A stretch of DNA of 64,000 nucleotides, taken from contig VGOW01000009.1 of assembly GCA_016875735.1 (NCBI GenBank), positions 1 through 64,000 on the forward strand. Reading direction: 5' to 3'. Both the position numbers and the translations under genes were made by a program. Under the pieces are notes generated by a model, which was not told the origin of the DNA, ran no database searches, and saw only the letters and a program-made list of their open reading frames with translations. The DNA is from Chloroflexota bacterium. Its GTDB lineage: Bacteria; Chloroflexota; Anaerolineae; Anaerolineales; VGOW01. Below, one piece after another: positions 32,656 to 41,793 of the stretch (within the stretch, counting starts at the first letter, position 1; each line of letters begins with the position of its first letter).

Positions 32656-34524
32656 ATGAGCAGCACAGGCACCCCTCGCACCAACTGGCTCGGCCACGCT
32701 CCCAAAGATGAGGGGCCCACTGGCCCGACAGCCTCCCGGCGCAAGAACGACATCGCCTCGCGCCGCAACCGCTGGCACAACCGCCTGTGGCGATTCGTCA
32801 AGGCCGTGTGGCTGTGGGTGCTGATCATCGTCATTGCCACATGGTCCTACTTCGACGCCGACGTGCTCAACATGGTGTTGATCGCGTTGGAGTTCGCCGG
32901 GCGAATCTTGTTCGCCCTCTTCTTCGCCATCATCCAATTCGTCGCCATCTTCTGGTTCATGTCCCGCTCGAAGACCGAGATCATTCTGCCCGGCGATCCC
33001 AAATCGCTGACGCTGGCCGATTACAAAGGCCAGAAGCAGTTGGTGAAACTGGTGAAGGAATGGATCTCGCTCCTCTCCGACCGAAGCCAGTTTCAGAAGA
33101 TGGGCGGCAACTTCATCAACGGCCTCCTGCTCTACGGGCCGCCCGGCACCGGCAAGACGATGCTGGCCAAGTGCATGGCCGGCGAGGCGGGCATCGCCTT
33201 CATGTCGATGGAAGGCTCCGGCTTCCGCGCCATGTTCTGGGGCGTGGACGTGCTGAAGATGATCCAGTTTTGCGGCAAGGCCAAGAAGCTGGCCCGCGAG
33301 TATGGCGCGTGCATTGCCTACATCGACGAGATTGACGCGGTAGGCGCGAGCCGCGGCGGGGTGATGGGCGGCATGATGGCCGGGTTCGGCGGCGGCAGTG
33401 GCTCGCTCACCCGTTTGCTGTATGAAATGGACGGCATCGGCGAGCAAAGCCGGTGGGAGAAATGGGAAGGCCGCCTTTACAAGCTGCTCGGAAAGAAGCC
33501 GCCGGTGCGCAACTGGCATGTGCTGTACATGGGATCGACCAATCGCCCCGACGTGCTCGACCCGGCGCTCACCCGCCCCGGCCGGTTCGACCGCTCCATC
33601 GAAGTCAACGTGCCCGACAAAACGGGCCGCCGCGAGATCGTGCAATACTATTTGAGCAAGATCGCCCACGACGAAACGGTGGATGTGGAAGCCATCGTGT
33701 CCGACACCAATGGCGCCACCCCGGCGCGGATCATGTCGGCCATCACCAAAGACGCGGTGCGCATTGCCCTCTTCAGCGGCAAGAGTCAGATCGGCCAGCG
33801 CGATATTGATCTCGCCTTTCAAGAGCAATACTTCGGCATCGAGAATCCCATCGAAGAGATGGAAGAGGATCAGAAGCGCGTGCTGGCCTATCACGAAGCC
33901 GGGCACGCCGTCGTTCAGCATTACGTGATGCCCGACCAGCGCATCGTGCGCGTTTCGATCATCCGGCGCGGCGGCGCGTACGGTTACGTGCTGCCGGTGG
34001 ATGTGAAAGAGTGGCACATCATCCCGCTCCGCCGCTACATCGCCGACATCATGGTGTCGTTCGCCGGGCGCGCCTCCGAAAAGGTATTCTTCGGCGAATA
34101 CTTCAACAGCGTGGGCGGCGACTTTGCCAACATCCGCCGCAACTTGCAACTGCTCATCAACACCGGCATGTTCGGCCCGCCGCCGCTCACCAGCGGCATG
34201 TCTATGCTGGCTGGCGGCGAGAGCCACAATTCGGGCAACAACCCGCAAGCGGTGGAATACTGGAAGAGACTCGAAGCCCAAACCGAGCAGATACTTCGAG
34301 ATCACGCTACCGAAGTGCATGCGGTGGCTAATGCGCTCTTGGAGCGAAACGATCTGAGCGGCAAAGAAGCGGTGGAGATTATGGAGAACGCTCGCGCCGA
34401 AGCCATTGCGCGCGGCCAGCACGTGCCCGATGCCCTGCCGGAAATGGTGATGCAGTTGCTGCCCGAACATCAACAGAAGCCCACCGACGTGCAACAGCTG
34501 GAGCCAGCGCCTTCGACAGATTGA
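32656..34524 (+). CDS. FtsH-like AAA+ metalloprotease with minimal external loop
   Basis: A 622-residue membrane ATPase-protease. Two closely spaced membrane helices (about residues 42-65 and 72-95) are separated by a very short loop, so the normal FtsH external domain is missing. Walker A is GPPGTGKT (about 160), Walker [14 protein letters not shown], then [19 protein letters not shown]. The M41 zinc site is HEAGH (about 412-416), with the third ligand in [16 protein letters not shown] 32656 was preferred over 32650 because GGAG lies 7 nt before it. It degrades membrane or regulatory proteins. Identification as the main FtsH is not certain. Confidence 0.9.
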   Translation: MSSTGTPRTNWLGHAPKDEGPTGPTASRRKNDIASRRNRWHNRLWRFVKAVWLWVLIIVIATWSYFDADVLNMVLIALEFAGRILFALFFAIIQFVAIFWFMSRSKTEIILPGDPKSLTLADYKGQKQLVKLVKEWISLLSDRSQFQKMGGNFINGLLLYGPPGTGKTMLAKCMAGEAGIAFMSMEGSGFRAMFWGVDVLKMIQFCGKAKKLAREYGACIAYIDEIDAVGASRGGVMGGMMAGFGGGSGSLTRLLYEMDGIGEQSRWEKWEGRLYKLLGKKPPVRNWHVLYMGSTNRPDVLDPALTRPGRFDRSIEVNVPDKTGRREIVQYYLSKIAHDETVDVEAIVSDTNGATPARIMSAITKDAVRIALFSGKSQIGQRDIDLAFQEQYFGIENPIEEMEEDQKRVLAYHEAGHAVVQHYVMPDQRIVRVSIIRRGGAYGYVLPVDVKEWHIIPLRRYIADIMVSFAGRASEKVFFGEYFNSVGGDFANIRRNLQLLINTGMFGPPPLTSGMSMLAGGESHNSGNNPQAVEYWKRLEAQTEQILRDHATEVHAVANALLERNDLSGKEAVEIMENARAEAIARGQHVPDALPEMVMQLLPEHQQKPTDVQQLEPAPSTD

Positions 34525-34550
34525 AGCTAGACTCACATTGAGTTAGAACC

Positions 34551-34587
34551 AAAGAGCCGCTTGCGTGAAAACGCAGGCGGCTCTTTT
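34551..34587. terminator. Bidirectional terminator between convergent genes
   Basis: GAGCCGC-T-TGCGT and ACGCA-G-GCGGCTC form a 12-13-bp stem with a GAAA tetraloop. TTTT follows on the plus strand and AAA precedes it, so it can serve both the protease and the convergent lipoprotein gene. Confidence 0.85.
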
Positions 34588-34615
34588 CAGTTGAGCGGGT
34601 TGACCCCCACCCCAG

Positions 34616-34651
34616 CCCTCCCCCGTCGGAAAAAACACCGACGGGGGAGGG
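34616..34651. repeat. Hairpin repeat ccctcccccgtcgg
   Basis: A perfect 14-bp stem (ccctcccccgtcgg) around aaaaaaca, adjacent to ccccacccc. It resembles the CCCTCACCC...GGGAGAGGG family and lies just beyond the lipoprotein stop codon. Confidence 0.7.
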
Positions 34652-34657
34652 AGCGAT

Positions 34658-35992
34658 TCATTTGCCCGACCAAAAGGCCACCGTGCCCGGTTGTAAGAAA
34701 CGCGGCTGAGTGACTCCCGAAGCCGGGACGATGAACACGCCCGGCGTGCCGTCGGGCGCATAGGCCGACACCACAAGATTCTGGCTGTCGGGCGACCAAA
34801 TGGTTGTGGATCGCGAATACTGATCGAAGTACGGGATCGTCCGCAAGTAATCTTGGGTGGGCACGAAGGAGGCGATCAATTTGCTCACGCCCGAGTCCGC
34901 ATCGGTCACATACATCTTGAAGAACAGCGCAGTGTCTTCGGCGGCAGTGTCACTGCCCGGTTCCGGAGTCGCCGTCACCTGCACCGGAACAAAGTAGGCG
35001 ACCTGTTTGCTGTCGGGCGCCCAGAAGAAGGCAACCACCCCCTCTTGATCCGCCGCAACGGTTTTCGGCTCATCGCCCAACGCAACAAAAATCAACTTGC
35101 CCAGTGTCAATTGACTCGATCCGTCGCTTTCGATGTAAGCCACGCGCTTGCCATCGGGCGACCACGCGAAGGCGACCGAGTTGTTGAGCGTTGCTACTGC
35201 GCTCTGCACACTGCCCAGCCGGTCAGTCAACACCAGCGTATTCTTTCCGCCATCATCTTCCACCGCCAGCAACAATTGCGAGCCATCGGGCGAGAGCGCC
35301 GGCGATTGAAAGAGCGAAGGCTTGAGCGCCAGCGTGTCCTCGACGACGCCGTCGCCCAGCGTGAGCAGGGCCAGCCGCGCTTCGCCGTTCTGACTCTGCG
35401 CGCCGCCGGTGTGCACCACCACGCCACTGCTATCGGGCAACCAATCCCAATAATACGGGTTGCCCACGTCGAGCACCTGCGCTTCACCGCCCGCCGCTGG
35501 AACCATGTTGAGCACCAGCCCGCTGCCGCCCACAATGGTGGCGATGAACGACACCTTCGTTGAGTCGGGCGACCATGAAAGATAGATGGGCATGTGCCGG
35601 TCACTGCTGAAAGTCTCGATCAGAGTCTTGCCTTCGGTGTCGGTGGTGTACAGAGCCGCTTTCATATCAGCCTGACTCGTTCCGGCGATGCCGTAAAACG
35701 CTAACGACTGGCCGTCGGGCGACCACGTCGGAAATTCGTAGTAGTGAAAATCGTTCTGTTCCAGTTTGGCGTCGTCGGTGAGCTGAGTCGGATTCTGCCC
35801 GCCCTGATCCACCGTATACACATTGCCATCGATTCCAACGTAAGCGATCAATCCCACTTTGCGCTCGAAGGCGGCGAGGAGCGGACTCTGCGGGACGCTG
35901 AATCCGGGCACGTCACTCTCTCGCGGCTTGCACCCAGCAACTGCGATGGACGCCGCCAATGCCAACGCGGCTAACAACTTGACTCTGGACAT
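34658..35992 (-). CDS. TolB/PD40-like beta-propeller lipoprotein
   Basis: A 444-residue exported lipoprotein. MSRVKLLAALALAASIAVAGC gives a signal with lipobox VAGC. The rest is a beta-propeller with repeated PD40-like blades: FPTWSPDGQSLAFYG, LSWSPDSTKVSFIA, DWLPDSSGVVVHTG, PALSPDGSQLLLAV, FAWSPDGKRVAYIE, FFWAPDSKQVAYF and TIWSPDSQNLVVSA. The start at 35992 fits the signal peptide and has AAAGGCGG before it. Such proteins act as surface sensors or scaffolds. A function is not assigned. Confidence 0.88.
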   Translation of the reverse strand: MSRVKLLAALALAASIAVAGCKPRESDVPGFSVPQSPLLAAFERKVGLIAYVGIDGNVYTVDQGGQNPTQLTDDAKLEQNDFHYYEFPTWSPDGQSLAFYGIAGTSQADMKAALYTTDTEGKTLIETFSSDRHMPIYLSWSPDSTKVSFIATIVGGSGLVLNMVPAAGGEAQVLDVGNPYYWDWLPDSSGVVVHTGGAQSQNGEARLALLTLGDGVVEDTLALKPSLFQSPALSPDGSQLLLAVEDDGGKNTLVLTDRLGSVQSAVATLNNSVAFAWSPDGKRVAYIESDGSSQLTLGKLIFVALGDEPKTVAADQEGVVAFFWAPDSKQVAYFVPVQVTATPEPGSDTAAEDTALFFKMYVTDADSGVSKLIASFVPTQDYLRTIPYFDQYSRSTTIWSPDSQNLVVSAYAPDGTPGVFIVPASGVTQPRFLQPGTVAFWSGK

Positions 35993-36069
35993 ACAACCGC
36001 CTTTCATACGTTGCGAGGATTCTATCACGCAGGCATCACAGCGCACATTCGGCCCGGCGGCAGGGCTAC

Positions 36070-36103
36070 AAAAACCGGGCGCCTCATCCATCGAAGCGCC
36101 CGG
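36070..36103 (-). terminator. Rho-independent terminator of the gcv operon
   Basis: On the minus strand ccgggcgc and gcgcccgg form a stem around a 13-nt loop, followed by TTTTT (36074-36070). It begins about 29 bp after the gcvPB stop codon. Confidence 0.88.
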
Positions 36104-36131
36104 CATCAAGACTCAAACTCGCAGCACTATT

Positions 36132-37616
36132 TCACTCCGCCCACTCCGGCAGTGGCCGGCAACACAGCACCAACTCCTTCGCCGCGCGCACTTCGTCGAG
36201 GCGGGCCACGGGCGTCACGTGCGGCGCAGTCTTGAGCACTTGCGGGCTTTCGTGCGCCTCTTTGGCAATCGTCAACATTACTTCGGCAAACTGATCGAGC
36301 GTCTCTTTGCTCTCGGTCTCCGTTGGCTCGATCATCAACGCTTCTTTGACGATGAGCGGGAAGTAGTTCGTCGGCGGGTGGATGCCGTAATCCATCAACC
36401 GTTTGCTGATGTCCAGCGCGTGCACATCGGGGGCGTCGGCCCAATGGCCCTCGAGCACAAACTCATGCTTGCACACGCGATCATAGGGCAAATAGTATGC
36501 GCCCTTGAGTTTCGCCAAAAGATAGTTGGCGTTGAGCACGGCTACTTCGGAATTTTCGCGCAGGCCCTCCGCGCCGTGAACGCGCATGTACGTGTACGCG
36601 CGAACGTGCATGCCGAACTGCCCGTGAAAGGCTTTCATCCGCCCGATGGTTTTCTTCGGGGTGATGAAGCCGTACAGCGGCGGCTCATCGTCATCGCCGT
36701 CTTCGACAATGGCAACGAGCGGCGCGGGCAAAAAGTCGGCGAGCCGTTCGCTCACCCCCACCGGCCCACTGCCCGGGCCGCCGCCGCCGTGGGGCGTGGA
36801 AAAGGTCTTGTGCAGGTTGTAATGCAGAACATCGAAGCCGAGATCGCCGGGGCGGGCGATGCCCACCATCGCATTCATGTTTGCGCCGTCGCCGTAGATG
36901 AGGCCGCCGCAACCGTGAACGAGTTTCACCACGTCTTCGATGTGCTCTTCGAAGAGGCCGAGCGTGTTGGGGTTGGTGATCATCAGCCCCACGACATCGG
37001 GGCCGCAGGCTTGGCGCAGGGCTTCGAGATCAATGTTGCCCCGCGAGTCGGAGGGCAGTTCCACCACTTCGAGTCCGCTCATGGTGGTGGAGGCCGGGTT
37101 GGTGCCGTGCGCCGAGTTGGGGATGAGAATCTTTTTTCGGGCGGCGTCCCCCCGATCCAAATGATAAGCGCGCATCATCAGGATGCCGGTGAATTCGCCG
37201 TGCGCTCCGGCCGCCGGCTGCAGAGTCACCGCCGCGAACCCGCCGATCTCTTTCAGCCATTCCTGCAGTTGATACATGAGGGCGAGGTTGCCCTGCGCGG
37301 TGAGCGGGTCCTGCATCGGATGCGAGAAGGCAAAGCCCGGCAGGCGCGCGGTTTCTTCGTTGATGCGCGGGTTGTATTTCATGGTGCACGAGCCGAGCGG
37401 GTAGAAGCCTTTGTCAATCGAATGGTTGAGCGCCGAGAGATGGGTGAAGTGGCGCACCACGTCGAGTTGCGATACTTCGGGCAGGTCGAGCGTTTGCGGA
37501 TCGCGCACGAGTCCATTGGGCAGATCGGCGAAGGAGGCGAGCGGCACATCGGGCTGGGGCATGGTGATGCCCGCGCGGCCCGGAGAGGAGTAGTCGTAGA
37601 TGAGGGGTTCAGTCAT
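36132..37616 (-). CDS. gcvPB: Glycine dehydrogenase (decarboxylating) subunit 2
   Basis: A 494-residue subunit of the split P protein, which decarboxylates glycine and passes the aminomethyl group to lipoyl-GcvH. NLHKTFSTPHGGGGPGSGPVGV carries the PLP-binding Lys. ATTMSGLEVVELPSDSRGNIDLEAL and YPLGSCTMKYNPRINEE are conserved. It is third in the gcvH-gcvPA-gcvPB operon; a heptad array fills the gap to gcvPA, and no clear ribosome site precedes its ATG. Confidence 0.97.
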   Translation of the reverse strand: MTEPLIYDYSSPGRAGITMPQPDVPLASFADLPNGLVRDPQTLDLPEVSQLDVVRHFTHLSALNHSIDKGFYPLGSCTMKYNPRINEETARLPGFAFSHPMQDPLTAQGNLALMYQLQEWLKEIGGFAAVTLQPAAGAHGEFTGILMMRAYHLDRGDAARKKILIPNSAHGTNPASTTMSGLEVVELPSDSRGNIDLEALRQACGPDVVGLMITNPNTLGLFEEHIEDVVKLVHGCGGLIYGDGANMNAMVGIARPGDLGFDVLHYNLHKTFSTPHGGGGPGSGPVGVSERLADFLPAPLVAIVEDGDDDEPPLYGFITPKKTIGRMKAFHGQFGMHVRAYTYMRVHGAEGLRENSEVAVLNANYLLAKLKGAYYLPYDRVCKHEFVLEGHWADAPDVHALDISKRLMDYGIHPPTNYFPLIVKEALMIEPTETESKETLDQFAEVMLTIAKEAHESPQVLKTAPHVTPVARLDEVRAAKELVLCCRPLPEWAE

Positions 37617-37625
37617 GGCGTATCA

Positions 37626-37688
37626 AATGACGAGTGTCGAATGACGAATGACGAAGCCGTTTCGTCATTCGTCGTTTACCATTCGTCA
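37626..37688. repeat. Heptad array (9 units) between gcvPA and gcvPB
   Basis: Units aatgacg, agtgtcg, aatgacg, aatgacg, aagccgt, ttcgtca, ttcgtcg, tttacca, ttcgtca. The second half is roughly the reverse complement of the first. The gcvPA stop codon is in the last unit. Confidence 0.9.
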
Positions 37689-39032
37689 CTGCTTTGCAAT
37701 CTCTTCGAGCGCGTTCGCCAAGTCGTCGATGTCGTCGGGCATGTTCATCTCGGTGACAGCGAGGAGCATGTGCTGATCGAGGTGGGCGTAATCCTGTCCA
37801 AGATCGTAGCCGCCGATGATGCCGTATTCGTCGAGCAACTCGGCGTTGATGTCGGCGACGGGGCGCGGACAGCGCACGACAAACTCGTGGAAGAATGGCC
37901 GGTCGCGCAACACGGTGTAGCCCGACAGTTCGCCGATGCGGTCGGCGGCGTAGTGAGCGCGGTGGTAACACACTTCGGCCACTTGCCGCAGGCCGTTCCT
38001 GCCCAATGTGGAAAGATACACGGTGGCGGCAATCGCCATCAGCCCTTGATTGGTGCAAATGTTGGAGGTGGCTTTCTCGCGGCGGATGTGTTGTTCGCGC
38101 GTGGCGAGGGTGAGTACGTAACCTTTTTTGCCGGAGGCGTCCACCGTCTCGCCCACGAGCCGCCCGGCCATTTTGCGAACGTACTCTTTCTTCGTGGCGA
38201 AGAAGCCGAGATACGGCCCGCCGAACGAGATGGGGATGCCAAGCGGCTGGCCCTCGCCCACCACCATATCGGCGCCCAATGCGCCGGGCGGGGTGAGCAG
38301 GCCGAGCGCCACTGGGTTGGCGACGACGCACAGCAGTGCGCCCACGCCGTGCGCGGCATCGGCAATGGGCTTGAGATCTTCGACGCCGCCGAGGAAGTCG
38401 GGATACGGCGCGACGACCATCGCCGTGTCGGTGTCCATCAACGGAACGAGATCGCTCAGGGTGAGATCGAGTTGATCGTCGCCGACGATGTTCAGCCCCA
38501 TGCCCTGCGTGTACGTTCGCAGGACGGCGCGGTAGTGCGGGTGAACGAGAGGCGAGAGAATGATCTTCTTTCGCTTGAGCCGGAAGTGGTTGATGGCCAT
38601 CACTGCCGCTTCGGCCAGCGACGTGGCGCCGTCGTAATGGCTGGCGTTGGAGGCCTCCATCCCGGTGAGGGCGCAGATCATCGACTGATATTCGTAGATG
38701 GCTTGCAGTGTGCCCTGCGACACTTCGGGTTGATACGGCGTGTACGCGGTGAAGAACTCGCCGCGCATGATCATTTGATTGACGATGGAGGGGACAAAGT
38801 GATTGTAAGCGCCCGCGCCGAGAAAGCACGAGAACTCGCCGGTGTGCGCGTTGGAGCCGGCCAACTCTTGCAGCTCGCGCATCGTCTCCGGTTCTGAAAG
38901 AGGCCCGGGCAGATCGAGGTCGGGGAAGCGGACGCTGGCCGGAACATCGGCGAAGAACTCGTCGGTGCTTTTGACTCCGATGGCGGCCAGCATGGCCTTG
39001 CGGTCGGCGTCTGTGTGAGGAATGTAGCTCAT
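37686..39032 (-). CDS. gcvPA: Glycine dehydrogenase (decarboxylating) subunit 1
   Basis: A 448-residue partner of GcvPB in the split P protein. MSYIPHTDADRKAMLAAIGVKSTDEFFADVP, AYTPYQPEVSQGTLQAIYEYQSMIC and STLGRNGLRQVAEVCYHRAHY follow the family closely. It lies between gcvH and gcvPB, with heptad arrays on both sides. Translation of the internal genes seems to lack classical ribosome sites. Confidence 0.97.
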   Translation of the reverse strand: MSYIPHTDADRKAMLAAIGVKSTDEFFADVPASVRFPDLDLPGPLSEPETMRELQELAGSNAHTGEFSCFLGAGAYNHFVPSIVNQMIMRGEFFTAYTPYQPEVSQGTLQAIYEYQSMICALTGMEASNASHYDGATSLAEAAVMAINHFRLKRKKIILSPLVHPHYRAVLRTYTQGMGLNIVGDDQLDLTLSDLVPLMDTDTAMVVAPYPDFLGGVEDLKPIADAAHGVGALLCVVANPVALGLLTPPGALGADMVVGEGQPLGIPISFGGPYLGFFATKKEYVRKMAGRLVGETVDASGKKGYVLTLATREQHIRREKATSNICTNQGLMAIAATVYLSTLGRNGLRQVAEVCYHRAHYAADRIGELSGYTVLRDRPFFHEFVVRCPRPVADINAELLDEYGIIGGYDLGQDYAHLDQHMLLAVTEMNMPDDIDDLANALEEIAKQ

Positions 39033-39041
39033 GACAGTAGC

Positions 39042-39125
39042 CAGTAATTAGTAGTCGGTAATTAGTAATCGGTGATCAGTGTTGGCTTCCACTGAATACT
39101 AATTACTACTTACTGATTACTATCT
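39042..39125. repeat. Heptad array (12 units) between gcvH and gcvPA
   Basis: Twelve contiguous units, from cagtaat, tagtagt, cggtaat to actaatt, actactt, actgatt, actatct. The first six and last four are roughly inverse, with ggcttcc near the centre. The gcvH stop codon begins at the last base of the array. Confidence 0.92.
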
Positions 39126-39514
39126 CAGTGCGCTCGCTCATCGCAATACTTTTGATACGCGGCGGCATCCATCAGCCCGGCTAGTTCGGCGGAGTCGGCG
39201 ATTCCGAATTTGATCATCCACGCGTTGCCGTAAGGGTCCTGGTTCACGAGTTCCGGCGAGTCGGACAGCGCGGCGTTGGTTTCGATGATCTCGCCGCTGA
39301 GGGGCATGTTCATTTCGCTGGCGGCCTTCACCGACTCGACCGAGCCGAACGACTCACCCTGTTTGAGCGACGTGCCCGCCGACTGCAGTTCGACGAACAC
39401 GATATCCGAAAGTTGAGTTTGGGCGTAATCGCTGATACCGGCGGTGGCGGTGTCGCCGTCCACCCGCACCCACTCATCGCTTTTGGTGTATTTCAGATCG
39501 GCTGGGATATTCAT
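39125..39514 (-). CDS. gcvH: Glycine cleavage system H protein
   Basis: A 129-residue lipoyl-carrier protein that shuttles the aminomethyl group between the P, T and L proteins. The lipoylated Lys lies in GSVESVKAASEMNMPLSGEI. The N-terminal YTKSDEWVRVDGDTATAGISDYAQ and C-terminal GNAWMIKF are standard. AGGAG precedes the ATG. It is the first gene behind the glycine riboswitch. Confidence 0.97.
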   Translation of the reverse strand: MNIPADLKYTKSDEWVRVDGDTATAGISDYAQTQLSDIVFVELQSAGTSLKQGESFGSVESVKAASEMNMPLSGEIIETNAALSDSPELVNQDPYGNAWMIKFGIADSAELAGLMDAAAYQKYCDERAH

Positions 39515-39535
39515 GATTTATCTCCTGAGTTAGAG

Positions 39536-39605
39536 TTTCACCACAAAGGCACGAAGGCGCACAAAGGATTCGGGGTGATTCTTCGTGTCTTTGTGTCTTG
39601 GTGGT
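39536..39605. repeat. Long imperfect palindrome between riboswitch and gcvH
   Basis: The arms caccacaaaggcacgaag and cttcgtgtctttgtgtcttg face each other around a 25-nt centre. It is of the cacgaag type (compare 7806-7873 and 52436-52500). It lies in the transcribed leader downstream of the riboswitch terminator. Confidence 0.7.
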
Positions 39606-39616
39606 GAGCACGAATC

Positions 39617-39651
39617 AAAAAGGGACACAAACGAAAAATAGTCTGCGTCCC
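39617..39651 (-). terminator. Riboswitch-controlled terminator (expression platform)
   Basis: On the minus strand gggacgcagac and gtttgtgtccc pair over 11 bp with two G-U pairs, with loop tatttttc, followed by TTTTT (39621-39617). The 5' arm (39651-39641) shares GGGA with the 3' side of the second aptamer's P1 helix, so ligand-bound and terminated structures should exclude each other. Confidence 0.75.
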
Positions 39652-39846
39652 TCTGTCGTAGGCCTGAGAGATTCGCCCCGTTGGCACAGGGGTTGCCCCA
39701 TCGGCGCTTCGCCGATCGTTCGGCGACGACTTTCCAGAGGATGCGGCAGCAGGGTCCTTTTTACCTGAGAGTTTCAACCGGCGCGACGCCCGCGCCAGCC
39801 TTGCCCCTTCGGTGTCCCATCGTTCAGGGAGCTCTCCCCTGTCGCC
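39646..39846 (-). promoter_or_regulatory. Tandem glycine riboswitch upstream of gcvH
   Basis: The minus strand shows two glycine aptamers. The first (about 39741-39846) has ggggagagctccc, cgaaggggcaag and aaactctcaggtaaaaagga. The second (about 39646-39740) has a P1 strand cctctgg, cgatggggcaac and aatctctcaggc, with the closing cagaggg. These are the conserved cores of the gcvT-type riboswitch family. It stands upstream of gcvH-gcvPA-gcvPB, the most usual target, and should turn the operon on when glycine is abundant. Confidence 0.93.
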
Positions 39847-39942
39847 GTTAAGTTGCGAGTGAGATTGTATTACCGTGAGAGGGATGAGTCAAGGAACGGA
39901 CATATACAAAATGCTTTTCGGCCCACGCGGGCGTGAGAATCG

Positions 39943-40666
39943 TCACCCGTTGTGAAGCCGCCTCTGGCACACAGCCATTTGACATGTGGCGAATGACCCT
40001 CGCTTCAGCCCGGCGATCACCGTGTCGAAATAGTCTCGCGAAAAGTTGAAGGCCACATCGGGCAAGAGGCGATGCTCGACGATCTCCAGCCCGCGAGTTT
40101 CGAGGTAACGAGCAAACTCGCTCCGGTTCCACTCACGAACGTGTTCGGCTTTGGGGCAATGCAGGGCGTCCGGGCCGCGCAGAACATCGCGCTCCGGAGT
40201 CGAGATCACGAAATACGCTCCGCCGCTCGCCACTTGAAAGAGATAGCGAAGGAGCGCATCGGTCGGCCATGTGCTCGATCACGTCGGCGCAGATGATCAA
40301 ATCGAATTCGCCGCGCAGACTCTCGGAGGGCGCTTCGAGATTCTCGGCGTGAAATTCGCCGCGCGGGTAGCGCTCGCGGCACAAGTCAATTGCGCTCTGC
40401 TGATCGACGCCGGCCACACGGCGGCACACGGGCGCGAGCAAGCGCATCAATTTGATCGCCGGGCCGCACCCAACGTCAATCGCCGATTGCAGATTCTTCT
40501 CGCGGGCCAAAGCCGCCGCCCGCTCGTACACTTGATGCTGAAAAAACGCCGACGTGTAAATGCGCCGCGCCGTCCAATACTGGCGGCCATCGGCGTCCAG
40601 CGTGAGGTTGCCGCGCGAATTGGATTGATAGCCCGGTTTGATGCAGTAGTTGTCTGCGGCGCTCAT
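39943..40666 (-). pseudogene. SAM-dependent methyltransferase, frameshifted
   Basis: From ATG 40666 (coupled to alr through an ATGA overlap) the frame reads a class I methyltransferase: AIDVGCGPAIKLMRLL, RRVAGVDQQSAIDLC, EFDLIICADVIEHMADR. It then leaves the family at about 40272. The continuation ASGGAYFVISTPERDVLRGPDALHCPKAEHVREWNRSEF is in another frame down to 39943. One extra base (or two missing) at the junction restores a normal protein of about 240 residues. This may be a true mutation or a sequencing error. Confidence 0.75.
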
Positions 40667-41781
40667 ACATAAAACCTGGGCACGCGGGCCATGATGCCGC
40701 TGGTCACATCGTAGTTGATCGTTCCCCACCACGCGGCGGCGTCCTCCGCCGTGATGCGCGCCCCGCCCTGCTTTCCGATCAGCGCCACCTCATCGCCCAC
40801 TCTCACGTTGCCCGCCTCGCTCACGTTCGCCATTATTTGATCCATGCACACGCGGCCCACCACCGGCACACGCCGCCCGCCGACGATCACCTGCGCCACG
40901 TTTTTCGGAAAGCGGCGGAAGCCGTCGGCGTAACCGACCGGAATGACGGCGATGCGCTCACTGCCTTTGGTCACGTATTCGCGCCCGTAACTCACGGGTG
41001 TGCCCGGCGGCAAAGTTTTCACCTGCGCCACAACCGACTTCCATTCGAGCGCGGGCACGAAATCGGAAGGCGCGGGCACGTCGGGCGAGGGATGAAGCCC
41101 ATACATGGCGATGCCGACGCGCACGAGATCGAATCTCGCTTCGGGCAGGGCGAGCGCCGCCGCCGAGTTGGCGGCGTGAACGATCTTCGGATCGCGGTCT
41201 TCGGCCCCCAGCGCCTCCACCACATGAAGGAAGCGGCGCAGCTGTTCGAGCGCGAAAGTTTGATCGGACTCGTCCGCGGCGGCAAAGTGAGTGAACAGCC
41301 CTTCCGCCACCGCACCCGGAATCACGTCAATCTTTTTCACCAGTGGCGCCGCCTCGGAATGCGCCGCGCCCAGCCGCCCCATTCCCGTATCCACTTTCAC
41401 GTGCAACCGCGCGCGGCGATTGATGGCTCGCGCCGTGTCGGCGTACGCATTGGCAATGTTGAGATCATAAACAGTCAATGAGAGATCGTTTTCGATAGCC
41501 TCTCGCGCCGAGTCGGGCGGCGTGTATCCGAGCACGAGAATGTTGGCCTTCAGCCCGGCCTGCCTCAGCGCCATGCCCTCGGCGGCGAAAGCCACGCCCA
41601 ACCATTCGGCTCCGGCCTCCACCGCCGACCGCGAGACCTCGACCGCGCCGTGCCCGTAGGCGTTCGCCTTCACCACCGCCATCACCCCCGTCTGCGCGAT
41701 CTGTTTCATCCGCCGCAAGTTGTGTTGAATGGCAGAAAGATGAATGACAGCAAAGGTGGGGCGAGGAGGGATGAAAGGCAT
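40663..41781 (-). CDS. alr: Alanine racemase
   Basis: A 372-residue PLP enzyme supplying D-alanine for peptidoglycan. The PLP Lys lies in MAVVKANAYGHGAVEVSRSAVEAGAEWLGVA, and the C-terminal site residues are in GRVCMDQIMANVS. HVKVDTGMGRLG and VRVGIAMYGLHPSP are conserved. Met 41781 was chosen; the frame can be opened further upstream only through the 7-bp repeat array. TATAAT (41788-41793) is 6 nt before the ATG, so a leaderless message is expected. Confidence 0.95.
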   Translation of the reverse strand: MPFIPPRPTFAVIHLSAIQHNLRRMKQIAQTGVMAVVKANAYGHGAVEVSRSAVEAGAEWLGVAFAAEGMALRQAGLKANILVLGYTPPDSAREAIENDLSLTVYDLNIANAYADTARAINRRARLHVKVDTGMGRLGAAHSEAAPLVKKIDVIPGAVAEGLFTHFAAADESDQTFALEQLRRFLHVVEALGAEDRDPKIVHAANSAAALALPEARFDLVRVGIAMYGLHPSPDVPAPSDFVPALEWKSVVAQVKTLPPGTPVSYGREYVTKGSERIAVIPVGYADGFRRFPKNVAQVIVGGRRVPVVGRVCMDQIMANVSEAGNVRVGDEVALIGKQGGARITAEDAAAWWGTINYDVTSGIMARVPRFYV

Positions 41782-41787
41782 AGCACG

Positions 41788-41793
41788 ATTATA
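41788..41793 (-). promoter_or_regulatory. TATAAT -10 element, leaderless alr
   Basis: A perfect TATAAT on the minus strand, 6 nt from the ATG at 41781. The -35 region falls in ctccaaa/ctcaaat heptads. Confidence 0.6.

Noticed and set aside
35859..38897. Very long plus-strand open frame (about 1000 codons) opposite gcvPB and gcvPA
   Set aside because: Antisense to two clearly conserved genes; GC-rich third positions keep the opposite strand open.
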